Assembly (NCBI GenBank): GCA_035693105.1
Contig: DASSHC010000114.1
Location: forward strand, 1-38,787
Direction: 5' to 3'
DNA length: 38,787 bases
Origin: DASSHC01 sp035693105
GTDB lineage: Bacteria > Chloroflexota > Chloroflexia > Thermomicrobiales > Thermomicrobiaceae
Part shown: positions 22,890-30,809 of the stretch, piece after piece
Layout of the letters: each line of letters starts with the position of its first letter
How positions within the stretch are numbered: position 1 is the first letter of the stretch
Notes under the pieces: generated by a model
Database searches by the model: none
Seen by the model: only the letters and a program-made list of their open reading frames with translations
What the model was told of the DNA's origin: nothing
Translations under genes and position numbers: made by a program

Positions 22890-23336
22890 GAACGACCGGA
22901 CGCTCGCGCGGTTGCGCATAATTTCACAAACACGGTGCGCCCCGCACGCCCCGCCGGCGCCGCCTCCCCATCATGGGGCACGACTGCGTGCACGGACGAC
23001 CGGCTGCGCCTCTACGTACTCATTATACGAACGACCTGGCCGCCGGTTGCGCCCCTGTCACAGGTTGCTTGCCTCCCCTTGCGGCCGCGGCCAATCTCCA
23101 CGCGAAGGCCGCGCTCCGCTCGCGCGCCGCTGCCACGACCCGTTCACCCGAATGTACGTCGCTGGGGGCCAAGTCGATCTATACTCCTCTCTGGCCCCCG
23201 GCCCCGGGAGCGCTGCCGGCGGCCAGGCCGGCTCCGCGCCGCCCGCGCCAGCGCGTCACTGCACAACGCACAATGCACAATGCACAGCGCCGGCGGCCGG
23301 GCCGGCATCGTGGTAGATGGAAAGGAAGCAGGCCGT
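22890..23336. other. Divergent gap upstream of the VOC gene
   Basis: No gene recognised in this 447-base gap. A possible -10 TATACT is at 23180-23185 without a good -35. It also contains the 7-base tandem repeat listed separately. Confidence 0.4.
23261..23288. repeat. Four-copy 7-base tandem repeat (GCACAAT)
   Basis: GCACAAC, GCACAAT, GCACAAT, GCACAGC in direct succession, AT-richer than the surroundings, 49 bases ahead of the VOC start codon. The interior units are identical and the outer two vary in their last two bases. Confidence 0.75.
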
Positions 23337-24131
23337 ATGATCTCCGGTATCGATCACCTCGTCATCCTGGTGCCCAACCTCGAGCAGGCCGTCACCCAGT
23401 ACACCGATCTCGGCTTCCAGGTGGTGCGTGGCGGCGAGCATCCGGGCGGCACCCACAACGCGCTAATCGGCTTTACCGACGGCGCGTACCTGGAACTGAT
23501 CGCCTTCCAACAGCCGGAGCAGCCGAACCCGCACCGCTGGTACCGCTTCCTGGCGGCGGGCTGTGGGCTGATCGACTTCGCCCTGCGCTGCGACGACGTC
23601 GACCAGGCGGCCGCGCGCCTGCGCGCCGCCGGCCTCGACTACCGGGTGTCCCCCGGAGCGCGGCGCACCCCGCGCGGGGTCGAGCTGCAGTGGCGCTCGG
23701 CCCAGCCGCCCCAGGAGCGCGCCGGCGAGCTGCCGTTCCTGATTCAGGACGTCACCCCCCGTGCCGAGCGGGTGCCGGGCGGCGCCGAGGCGCGCCAGCC
23801 GAACGGCGTGATCGGCGTGCGCGGGCTGGTGGTGGCGGTGCGCGATCTAATCGAGGCCGCCGCGGCCTTCAGCGTCCTCCTCGATGAGCCGACCGGCCCG
23901 ACCCTCGAGGAGGACGAACGCGAGCGGGTGGTGCGCTTCCCGGCCGGCGCGCAACTGATCACGCTGGCCGAGCCGCTGGTGCAGACCGGCCCGCTGGCCG
24001 AGCGCATCCAGCAGAAGGGCGACGGTCCCTTCGAGGGCCGCCTGGCCGCGCGGGGGATCGAGCAGGCGCGCCTGATCCCGATGAATCAGGCCGACGGCGC
24101 CCGCCTGCGCCTGCTCCCCGCCGGCGCCTGA
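23337..24131 (+). CDS. VOC/glyoxalase-like domain protein (Glyoxalase_3 type)
   Basis: 264-residue protein beginning MISGIDHLVILVPNLEQAVT, the standard first beta-alpha-beta unit of the vicinal-oxygen-chelate fold, with TDGAYLELIAF closing it. A second, weaker unit starts GVIGVRGLVVAVRDLIEAAA. The ATG at 23337 follows AAAGGAAG; the same frame is open for 1.6 kb upstream, but that part lies opposite the sigma-factor gene and is a shadow. Single-chain proteins of this type are not assigned a reaction. The next gene (CorA-FNT fusion) starts 98 bases later in the same direction. Confidence 0.85.
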   Translation: MISGIDHLVILVPNLEQAVTQYTDLGFQVVRGGEHPGGTHNALIGFTDGAYLELIAFQQPEQPNPHRWYRFLAAGCGLIDFALRCDDVDQAAARLRAAGLDYRVSPGARRTPRGVELQWRSAQPPQERAGELPFLIQDVTPRAERVPGGAEARQPNGVIGVRGLVVAVRDLIEAAAAFSVLLDEPTGPTLEEDERERVVRFPAGAQLITLAEPLVQTGPLAERIQQKGDGPFEGRLAARGIEQARLIPMNQADGARLRLLPAGA

Positions 24132-24229
24132 CGCGCCGTACCTGGCACTCTCCCTGCGTTAGCGACGCGCAAATCTTCGTCGCGTCGCCGCCGCGCCCGC
24201 CGGCCAGGCGGGTCGAGAGAGGAACCAGG

Positions 24230-25786
24230 ATGACCGCCGCCAACCGGCCGGACGAGACGGCCGGCAGCCCCCCGGCCTCCGGCGACGAGCTGCCGTTCCG
24301 CTACGTCGCGCTGCTCCAGCCCTCGCGCCAGCAGCTCGCCGAGCTCCGCGCGCGCGAGCAGCTCCCCGCCTCGCTGGTCGAACACCTGCAGGATCTGCGC
24401 GTCGCGCCGGGGATGCTGCGCGGGGACGGCTGGCTGTACGTGCGGGTCAACGTGCCCACCCGGCGCGCCGGCGAGCGCATCTTCTGGGAGCGCATCGACC
24501 TCATCCTCGGTGCTGAGCGCCTGATCCTGATCCAGCCGCGCCCGCTGACGGTGGTGCGCCGGGCGCTGGCGCGCGCGCGGCGCCAGGCGCGCACCCCGGC
24601 GGATCTGCTGGCGCAGGTGCTGAGCCAGGTGGTCGAGAGCTTCCATCTCCTCTTCTGGTCGATCGAGCGCGAGCTGGCTGGGCTGGAGCAGGCCGAGAGC
24701 GGACCGGCGCCCGCCACGGCCGAGCTGCGCGCCCAGGTCACCGAGCTGGACCGCGCCGACGACAACCTGCGCGGCGTCTTGCAGAACCTCCTCGACAGCG
24801 ACGCGCTGCTCGCCGACTCGCCCGCCGCCAACGAGCTGCGCACCGCGCTCGACCGCCTGACGACCATCGAGGACGACACCGACCGTATCGAGCAGCAGCT
24901 CGACGAGCGGAAAGAGCAGCACGGCGAGGCGGTGGCCGAGGCCCGCGTGCTCGGCGCCGAGGCGCCCGAGGTCTTCGCCAACGCGACGCGCGCCGGCGAG
25001 CGGCGCCTGGAGCGGCTCAACCTGGCGCATGCCATGACCGCGCTGGTCGGCGGCCTGGCGGTCAGCTTCGGCGCGGTGGCGATGGTCTGGGTCGCCGGTC
25101 CCTGGGCGGCGTCGCTCGGCGATGCGCGCGCCCACCTACTGGGGGCGCTGGCCTTCCCCATCGGCTTCGTCATTCTCCTGATCGGCAAGGGCGAGCTCTT
25201 CACCGAGGACTTCTTCGTGCCGGTCACGGGGGTCATTCGCGGGCGCGGCCGGGTGCGCGACCTGCTGACGCTCTGGGGCTACGTCCTCTTCTTCAACTTC
25301 GTCGGCGCCCTGATCTTCGCCTTCCTGCTCAGCCGCTCCGGCGTGCTGGAGCCGGCGCCGCGCCAGTTCCTGATCGACCTGGCGGTGGCCAAGATCCACT
25401 ACTCCTTCGAAGCGGCGGTGATGCGCGGCATCTTCGCCGGCTGGCTGATGACGATCATGACCTGGCTGATCCTGGCCGCCGACGGCTTCGCCGCCCGCCT
25501 GGTCATCATCTGGATGACCGGCTTCCTGATCGTGGCCGGCCACTTCAACCACGTGGTGATCTCGATGCCCGAGATCTTCACCGCCATGTTCCTCGGCGCG
25601 CCGATCAGCATCCCGCAGTGGCTGGGGCGTAACTTCGGGCCGGCGCTGCTCGGCAACCTGATCGGCGGCGTCGTCTTCGTCACCCTCCTCGGCTACGCCC
25701 AGGCACGCTCGATGGAGCTGAGCGAGGAGCACCAGCGCCAGAACGGCAACGGGAATGGCAACAAGAGCGGGAACGAGAACGGATGA
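24230..25786 (+). CDS. Fusion: CorA-like cytosolic domain + formate/nitrite transporter (FNT) pore
   Basis: 518 residues, ATG seven bases after GAACCAGGA. Residues 22-155 follow the CorA N-terminal domain: LLQPSRQQLAELRAREQLPA, VNVPTRRAGERIFWERIDLI, LGAERLILIQPRPLTVVRRA, then the paired helices TPADLLAQVLSQVVESFHLL and SIERELAGLE. Residues 163-262 are long helices (coiled-coil-like). CorA's own two membrane helices and GMN motif are missing. Residues 264-492 are an FNT channel: GKGELFTEDFFVPVTG (321-334), AAVMRGIFAGWLMTIMTW (395-412), GHFNHVVISM with the central pore His441, and LLGNLIGGVVFVTLLGY. The Asn/Gly tail is polar. FNT proteins pass formate, nitrite, lactate or hydrosulfide; the substrate is unknown. 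Both parent families are pentamers, so the fusion is symmetric. Confidence 0.85.
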   Translation: MTAANRPDETAGSPPASGDELPFRYVALLQPSRQQLAELRAREQLPASLVEHLQDLRVAPGMLRGDGWLYVRVNVPTRRAGERIFWERIDLILGAERLILIQPRPLTVVRRALARARRQARTPADLLAQVLSQVVESFHLLFWSIERELAGLEQAESGPAPATAELRAQVTELDRADDNLRGVLQNLLDSDALLADSPAANELRTALDRLTTIEDDTDRIEQQLDERKEQHGEAVAEARVLGAEAPEVFANATRAGERRLERLNLAHAMTALVGGLAVSFGAVAMVWVAGPWAASLGDARAHLLGALAFPIGFVILLIGKGELFTEDFFVPVTGVIRGRGRVRDLLTLWGYVLFFNFVGALIFAFLLSRSGVLEPAPRQFLIDLAVAKIHYSFEAAVMRGIFAGWLMTIMTWLILAADGFAARLVIIWMTGFLIVAGHFNHVVISMPEIFTAMFLGAPISIPQWLGRNFGPALLGNLIGGVVFVTLLGYAQARSMELSEEHQRQNGNGNGNKSGNENG

Positions 25787-25873
25787 GCGGGAGGACGGTG
25801 GTAAACTTCCAGGTATGGAAAGTCCGGCCGCGGCCGCGGCAGGCCGCCGGCCCGCCCCTAGTCCGGAGACCAC

Positions 25874-26419
25874 ATGTACTGGAACCGCAAGCACGTTCTT
25901 ATCTGTACCGCGTCGCACTGCGCCCAGAAGGGAGCGCAGCAGGTCGCCGGCCGGCTGCGCATCGAGCTCAAGCGCAAGGGGCTCGACGTCGATGTGCTGG
26001 CCAACACCTGCGACTCGATCGACCTCTGCGACATCGGGCCGAACATCGTCGTCTACCCCGAGGGCACCATCTACCACGGCGTCACCGTCAAGGACATCCC
26101 CGACCTGATCGACTCGCTGCGTGAGGGCGGACAAAGGGTGGAGCGGCTGGTGCTCGAGCCGTACGCGGGCGCCGAGGAGGAGCGCCGCCGCTGCTACCAC
26201 GAGGCGGCCGCCGTCGAGCCGCTGACGCCGGAGGTCTTCGCCGAGATCGCGGCGCGCTACGGCTTCGACGCTAATTGGGTCAACGAGCAGGCGCGGCGCG
26301 GCTTCATCGCGCGCAAGGAGGTCGACGGCCAGCCGGTGATCGCGATCATCAGCAAGGCGCGCAATCGCTACGGCCTGCCCGAGGCAGCGCCAGCGCCGGC
26401 CGCGATCCAGGACCACTAG
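25874..26419 (+). CDS. Thioredoxin-like [2Fe-2S] ferredoxin with C-terminal extension
   Basis: 181 residues. Residues 1-85 fit the thioredoxin-like [2Fe-2S] ferredoxin fold (related to NuoE C-terminus): HVLICTASHCAQKGAQQVAG, VDVLANTCDSIDLCDIGPNI, VVYPEGTIYHGVTVKDIPDL. The four cysteines C11, C16, C45 and C51 are in the expected order to hold a cluster, although the first spacing is shorter than the usual C-x(8-12)-C. The C-terminal half (KRGFIARKEVDGQPVIAI region) is not part of the usual domain. The start ATG has GGAG five bases upstream. It lies 87 bases after the CorA-FNT gene in the same direction, so the two may be co-expressed. Confidence 0.82.
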   Translation: MYWNRKHVLICTASHCAQKGAQQVAGRLRIELKRKGLDVDVLANTCDSIDLCDIGPNIVVYPEGTIYHGVTVKDIPDLIDSLREGGQRVERLVLEPYAGAEEERRRCYHEAAAVEPLTPEVFAEIAARYGFDANWVNEQARRGFIARKEVDGQPVIAIISKARNRYGLPEAAPAPAAIQDH

Positions 26420-26423
26420 ACCG

Positions 26424-26452
26424 TTGCGCAAGCGAGGAAAGTTCGCTATAGT
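26424..26452 (+). promoter_or_regulatory. Promoter of the nuclease-HPRT fusion gene
   Basis: TTGCGC (26424-26429), 17 bases, TATAGT (26447-26452). The start near 26459 gives a leader of about 32 bases to the ATG at 26491. Confidence 0.55.
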
Positions 26453-26490
26453 CGAAGTGAAAGTGGCGCTGACGGTGCTGAGGAGGTCGG

Positions 26491-27450
26491 ATGACCGAGA
26501 CTGACCGCGTGGACGCCAGGCACGAAGCGCGGGCGGATGCCCGCCCGGTTCCGCCCCACTCCTTCGCTCACCCCGCCGAAGCCGAGTTCGCCGCTTTCCT
26601 CGATTTCTACCGCATCCGCTGGATCTACGAGCCGAAATCCTTCCCGCTTCGCTGGCGCGACGACCGCCCGGCCGAGATGTTCACCCCCGACTTCTACCTG
26701 CCGGAGCAGGACCTCTACATCGAGCTGACGACCATGAAGCAGAGCCTGGTGACGCGCAAGAACCGTAAAGTGCGCCGCCTGCGCCAGCTCTACCCCAACA
26801 TCAACATTACGCTGCTCTACCGCAAGGACTACCACGAGCTCCTCTCGCGCTTCGGCTACGGCGCGGTCGACATCACCTCGCTCAAGCCGGAGCAGATCGA
26901 GCGCGTGCTGCTCAGCGCGGCCGAGATCCAGGAGCGGGTGGCCGAGCTGGGCGCCGAGATCTCGGCCGACTACGCCGGGGAGTCGATCGTGCTGGTCGGG
27001 GTGCTCAAAGGGATCACCTTCTTCCTGGCCGATCTGGCGCGGGCCATCACCCGACCGCTGGCGATCGATTTTCTGCAGCTGTCGCACAGCGTCGAGCAGG
27101 GGGTGGGGGTGGCGCTGGGCCAGGATCTCGACATCGACATCCGCGGGCAGCATGTGCTGCTGGTCGAGGACATCGTCAACACCGGCGTCTCGCTCGACTT
27201 CGTGCTGCGCCAGCTGCGGCAGCGGCAGCCGGCCAGCCTCAAGGTCTGCGCCCTGTTCGACAAGGACGAGCGGCGCCTGGTGCCGGTGCCGGTCGACTAC
27301 GTCGGCTTCACTATTCCGAATGAGTTCGTGGTCGGCTACGGGCTGGACTATCGCCAGCTCTACCGCAACCTCCCCTTCATCTGCGTCCTCAAGCGCACCG
27401 TCTACGAGGCCGACACGCCGGCACTGGCGAGCCTTTCGGCGGGTCGCTAG
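26491..27450 (+). CDS. Fusion: nuclease-like domain + hypoxanthine phosphoribosyltransferase
   Basis: 319 residues, ATG after GAGGAGG. The C-terminal part, from about 135, is a complete HPRT: LVGVLKGITFFLADLARAI (pyrophosphate loop), VLLVEDIVNTGVSLDFVL (PRPP loop, E226-D227; an Asn replaces the usual Asp at 230), and VDYVGFTIPNEFVVGYGLDY then YRNLPFICVLK. It should make IMP/GMP from bases in purine salvage. Residues 25-120 resemble a PD-(D/E)XK nuclease: HPAEAEFAAFL (E30/E32), FTPDFYLPEQ (D67), LYIELT (E78), with the expected Lys replaced by Thr80 and lysines at 83, 90 and 93 nearby. I recall similar N-terminal extensions on HPRTs of some Actinobacteria, but I cannot check this here. Nuclease activity is unproven. 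Confidence 0.85.
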   Translation: MTETDRVDARHEARADARPVPPHSFAHPAEAEFAAFLDFYRIRWIYEPKSFPLRWRDDRPAEMFTPDFYLPEQDLYIELTTMKQSLVTRKNRKVRRLRQLYPNINITLLYRKDYHELLSRFGYGAVDITSLKPEQIERVLLSAAEIQERVAELGAEISADYAGESIVLVGVLKGITFFLADLARAITRPLAIDFLQLSHSVEQGVGVALGQDLDIDIRGQHVLLVEDIVNTGVSLDFVLRQLRQRQPASLKVCALFDKDERRLVPVPVDYVGFTIPNEFVVGYGLDYRQLYRNLPFICVLKRTVYEADTPALASLSAGR

Positions 27451-27501
27451 CGGCTCCGCTGCGTGCGTTCTCGCACGGTTTTTGCCAGACCACAAACCCA
27501 A

Positions 27502-27552
27502 AAGAGATCCTTCGCCCCCTTGTCATGCTGAGGCCGCAGCCGAAGCATCGCT
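27502..27552. repeat. Family C half-copy
   Basis: AAGAGATCCTTCGCC followed by TTGTCATGCTGAGGCCGCAG and CGAAGCATCGCTC matches the family C arm seen at 16836-16888. Only partial complementarity remains. It lies in the 183-base gap between the HPRT fusion and the hydrolase. Confidence 0.6.
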
Positions 27553-27633
27553 CGGGCGTTTCCCGACAAGAGAGAACGTGACCGGCAGGTGGGGTGCGTC
27601 ACCCAACGAAATCGAATTGAGAGGACTCGTTTA

Positions 27634-28320
27634 GTGCCCACCTTTGTGCTGATCCACAGCCCCCTGGTGGGGCCGCTCACCTGGGCGCTGGTGGCCGATG
27701 AGCTGCGCCGCCGGGGGCAGGAAGTCCTCGTGCCGCGGCTGACCGACTCGCCGGATGCATCGGAGCCGCTCTGGCGGCAGCACGTGGCCTGCGTTCAGGC
27801 GGCTGCCGGGCTGCCCGCCGGCGAGCCGCTGGTCATCGCTGGGCACAGCGGCGCCGGTTGGCTCCTGCCGGCGATCGGCGCCGCGCTGGGGCGGCCAGTC
27901 GCCGCCTACCTCTTCGTCGACGCCCAACTGCCGCTGGCGGCCGGGGAGGCGCCCGAGCCGCTGCCCCCGGAGATCCTCCAGCACTTCGAGCGGGGCGGCC
28001 GCTACCCGAATTGGACCGATGAGCAGCTTCGTCACGAGATTCCGGACGCCGCGCTGCGCACCCAATTGCTGCGCGAGCTACAGCCGCGCGGGCGCGACTA
28101 CTTCGCGACGCCGGTGCCGGTGCCCGCCGGCTGGCCGGACGCCCCAGCGGCCTACCTCCGCTTCAGCCCGCACTACGCCCCGCAGGCCGAGCGCGCCCGC
28201 GCCGCCGGCTGGCCCGGCCGGTATCTCCCAGGCGGCCATTTCCAGATGCTGGTCGAGCCGGACGCCGTTGCTACGGCGCTCATTGAGCTGGCAGAGGAGT
28301 GTCGGATAAGCGGTGCGTGA
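27634..28320 (+). CDS. Alpha/beta hydrolase
   Basis: 228 residues from GTG at 27634, with GAGAGGA eight bases upstream; the longer open frame to 27589 has no site. The fold is clear: VPTFVLIHSPLVGPLTWALV (first strand and oxyanion region), nucleophile elbow VIAGHSGAGWLLP (Ser in GHSGAG), and the catalytic His in PGGHFQMLVEPDAV. The acid residue is likely in YLFVDAQLP or further on. It is a small single-domain enzyme of unknown substrate, of the same general type as the hydrolase at 37866-38609. It converges on the Phd antitoxin gene with a gap of only nine bases. Confidence 0.88.
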   Translation: MPTFVLIHSPLVGPLTWALVADELRRRGQEVLVPRLTDSPDASEPLWRQHVACVQAAAGLPAGEPLVIAGHSGAGWLLPAIGAALGRPVAAYLFVDAQLPLAAGEAPEPLPPEILQHFERGGRYPNWTDEQLRHEIPDAALRTQLLRELQPRGRDYFATPVPVPAGWPDAPAAYLRFSPHYAPQAERARAAGWPGRYLPGGHFQMLVEPDAVATALIELAEECRISGA

Positions 28321-28329
28321 TGATGTTGG

Positions 28330-28623
28330 CTAGGACTCGGCGCGCGCCTGCGCCACGGCCCGCGCGGTCTCCTGCTCGATCTCCTCCGGCGACGTGCCGG
28401 CGAAGGCCGCGCCGACCTCGTCGAAGACGGCGAAATCACGCGCCCACTCGGCGTCGAGCTGTTCGAGCCGGCGCAGGTCTTCGACCGAAACCAGCGCGGC
28501 GACGGGGATGCCGCTCTTTTCGACCAGGATGCGGGCCTCGCGGCGGAAGACACGGTTGACGACCTGGCTGAACTGTTGCTTAGCCGCGCTGAGCTTCATC
28601 GGCTCGGTTCGTGTCTGAGCCAT
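28330..28623 (-). CDS. Phd/YefM-family antitoxin, no toxin alongside
   Basis: 97 residues. The N-terminal DNA-binding/dimerisation fold is typical: MKLSAAKQQFSQVVNRVFRR, then ILVEKSGIPVAALVSVEDLR. The C-terminal tail, normally the toxin-binding part, is DEVGAAFAGTSPEEIEQETA followed by RAVAQARAES. A toxin gene normally follows directly on the same strand; here the next sequence is the convergent hydrolase. Either an orphan transcriptional regulator or a solitary antitoxin. The ATG has GAGAG six bases upstream. Confidence 0.85.
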   Translation of the reverse strand: MAQTRTEPMKLSAAKQQFSQVVNRVFRREARILVEKSGIPVAALVSVEDLRRLEQLDAEWARDFAVFDEVGAAFAGTSPEEIEQETARAVAQARAES

Positions 28624-28652
28624 CGGCGGCTCTCTTCTGTCTCGTGTTGGCC

Positions 28653-28661
28653 GTTATAGCA
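28653..28661 (-). promoter_or_regulatory. Extended -10 promoter element for the Phd-family gene
   Basis: On the minus strand TGCTATAAC (28661-28653) has the TGn extension and a TATAAC hexamer. No convincing -35. Start near 28646, a 23-base leader. Confidence 0.4.
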
Positions 28662-28820
28662 CAGAGTTGGACAAGCCCACCCCGTTCTCGCTCTCATCCG
28701 TCGCGGGCACGCCTGTTCGTCAGGCGGTGAGTTGAGCGGATCGCGCGAGCCGCGCTGTACGCCCGCCGGTCTGCGTGCGACACTGGGCCGGGTTGGCATG
28801 TGACCGAGGAGGTGGACATC

Positions 28821-29300
28821 GTGAACGCCGAGCCGCGCAACTTCGCCTCGCCGGAGGCCGCCGCGTTCTGGGATTCGATCGCCGGCACGCTCGATAGCCT
28901 GGTCGGCACGCTGGAGGGCCTGAGCGACGAGCAGCTCAACTGGCGCCCGCCGGCCCCCGACACCAACAGCCTCTCCGTGCTGGTGACGCACACCCTGGGC
29001 AACGTCCGCGAGAGCCTGCTGGAGATCTTCGGCGGCCAGCAGGTCCACCGCGACCGCGACTCCGAGTTCCGCGTTACCGGCAACTCAGCCCAGGATCTCC
29101 AGCAGCGCTGGCAGCAGCTGCGCCCGCGTGCCGAAGCGGTGCTGGCCGCGCTGACACCGGACGAGCTGCACCGCACCTACTCACACCCGCGCCGTGGCCA
29201 GATCGGCGGCTACGACGTCCTGCTGCTGGTCGCGACGCACGCCGCCCAGCACCTCGGCCACGCCGAGCTGACGCGCGACCTGCTGCGGGCTCAGAGCTGA
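28821..29300 (+). CDS. DinB-family protein
   Basis: 159 residues from GTG at 28821, with GAGGAGG eight bases upstream (an in-frame GTG seven codons earlier lacks one). The DinB plan is seen: FWDSIAGTLDSLVGTLEGLS, DEQLNWRPPAPDTNSLSVL, the first His in VLVTHTLGNVRESLL, and the C-terminal pair in VATHAAQHLGHAELTRDL. This is the DUF664/mycothiol-transferase style, where the N-terminal motif supports metal and thiol binding. Substrate unknown. Followed by 700 bases of family A repeats. Confidence 0.88.
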   Translation: MNAEPRNFASPEAAAFWDSIAGTLDSLVGTLEGLSDEQLNWRPPAPDTNSLSVLVTHTLGNVRESLLEIFGGQQVHRDRDSEFRVTGNSAQDLQQRWQQLRPRAEAVLAALTPDELHRTYSHPRRGQIGGYDVLLLVATHAAQHLGHAELTRDLLRAQS

Positions 29301-30011
29301 TACGCGGCCGCGCGCCGGGTGAGATCGGCGCGCGACCGCGGTACACCAACCATCGCCATGTGACCGATTCAGCGCCGGCGCTCTCGGTGGAACCTGGGAG
29401 TCGCGCGGCGCGCGGGGTTAGTGGAGCGCGAGCCATTCACCCCGTAGTTCGCTGTCCGGGCCGCGCAGGGCTGAAGCCGCAGCGCTAACAGACGAAGCCG
29501 GCTGGAAGCCGGCTAAGGTTCGCGCTGGGGTACGCGGGCTTCTTTCCTCAAACTCCATCAGCAGGCTGGAGTCTGGAGTTTGACAAGATGTGCTGGCGGA
29601 GGTGTCGACGCCTGGCTGGTAGACGGCCATCGAAGAGTACTATTGCTCAGGTTCGGGTGAGACCCTAGCCGGCTTCCAGCCGGCTTTCGTGGGAGCTCGC
29701 GCTGCGGCCGACCCGTCCGAGCTTCTCAGCCTGCTGATGGCGTTTGCGGCAATAATCTGGGGTACGCCATCCCGATCCTAGCCTGTTTCAACAGGCTTCG
29801 TCTGCTAGCGCTGCGGCTTTAGCCCGGCGCGACATGGGCGACGAAGAACGGGGTTAATTCCGCAAATCTCATCAGCAGGCTTCGGACAGGGTAGCGCTGC
29901 GCCTTCAGCCCAGCGCGGCACGCGGCTGCCAGCGGGGCCACCAAAGCCCAGTCCATAACGGACCAATGACGATGGCTGGACTACTCAGCGCGACAGCGAC
30001 AGGAGCGCCCC
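29301..30011. repeat. Family A repeat cluster
   Basis: A 711-base gap without genes, filled from about 29400 to 29930 by at least three family A copies. One lies at 29400-29570 (core 29455-29515, hairpin AGCCGGCTGGAAGCCGGCT). A second, facing, partial copy is at 29667-29700. A third at 29736-29873 has TIR-like ends (GATGGCGTTTGCGGCAATAA and its counterpart read inward from 29873) and a core, 29777-29832, identical to that at 16585-16640. A worn partial copy follows at 29873-29922. The copies alternate in orientation. Confidence 0.8.
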
Positions 30012-30809
30012 ATGCCCTTCCCCAACTTCGCCGGCAAGCAGCGGGAGGACGCCTTCTTCACCCCGGAGGAGTACGTGGCCTACCTGCGGCGCGAGGGGCT
30101 GCTGCCGCAGATCGCCATGCCCGCCGGCGTCATCCTCTGCTACCGGCGCGGCCTGCTGCGGCGCATCGGCGAGCGCGAGCCGCTGGAGCGGGTGCGCGGC
30201 CTGCCGGCCGAGTTCTCCCTGCTGAGCGAGACCGGGGGCACGGTGGCCATCTGCGGCGGCTTCGGCATCGGCGCCCCGGCGGTGACGGCGGTCGTCGAGG
30301 AGTTGATCGCGCTCGGCGTGCGCCGCTTCGTCAGCATCGGCACGGCCGGCGCCCTGCAGCCGGAGAGCACGCTCGGCGAGATCATCGTCTGCGACCGCGC
30401 CATCCGCGACGAGGGCGTCTCGCACCACTACCTGCCGCCCGAGCGCTACGCCCACGCCTCTCCCGGACTGAGCGAGCGGCTCCAGGCGGAGCTGGCGCGC
30501 CTGGGCGGCGCGCTCAGCACCGGCGCGACCTGGACGATCGACGCGCCCTATCGCGAGACGACCGCCGAGGCGCGCTACTACCAGCAGGAGGGCGTGCGGG
30601 CCATCGACATGGAGGCCGCCGCGCTCTTCGCCGTGGCCGCCTACCGCGGCGTCGAGCTGGCGGCCGCCTTCGTGGTCAGCGACTCGCTGGCCGATCTCGT
30701 CTGGCAGCCGAGCCTGCGGGGCCCGGAAGTCCAGGCCGGCCTCGACCGCCTCTACCAGGCCGCCCGCGCGACGCTGTCCGGTATTCGCTCGGATGCCGAG
30801 GGATTATAA
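30012..30809 (+). CDS. Nucleoside phosphorylase (PNP/UDP family)
   Basis: 265-residue enzyme that would cleave a nucleoside with phosphate to the base and (deoxy)ribose-1-phosphate. Family landmarks: GGTVAICGGFGIGAPAVTAV (phosphate loop region), VRRFVSIGTAGALQPESTLG, and the ribose-binding VRAIDMEAAALFAVAAYRGV, followed by AAFVVSDSLADL with the catalytic Asp. The style is of uridine phosphorylase-like members; base preference is unknown. The ATG has AGGAG six bases upstream. It could work with the HPRT fusion in nucleoside salvage, although the two genes are 2.5 kb apart. Confidence 0.9.
   Translation: MPFPNFAGKQREDAFFTPEEYVAYLRREGLLPQIAMPAGVILCYRRGLLRRIGEREPLERVRGLPAEFSLLSETGGTVAICGGFGIGAPAVTAVVEELIALGVRRFVSIGTAGALQPESTLGEIIVCDRAIRDEGVSHHYLPPERYAHASPGLSERLQAELARLGGALSTGATWTIDAPYRETTAEARYYQQEGVRAIDMEAAALFAVAAYRGVELAAAFVVSDSLADLVWQPSLRGPEVQAGLDRLYQAARATLSGIRSDAEGL

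Noticed and set aside
21735..23336. Long rightward open frame continuous with the VOC gene
   Set aside because: It lies opposite the sigma-factor gene and its promoter; the peptide is a composition-driven shadow. The VOC gene starts at the ATG at 23337 with its own ribosome site.
25136..26431. 431-codon leftward frame opposite the CorA-FNT and ferredoxin genes
   Set aside because: Antisense shadow; no recognisable motif and both rightward proteins have clear family signatures.
29301..30011. Transposon remnant with coding content
   Set aside because: Repeated palindromic cores are present but no frame resembling a transposase in any orientation.
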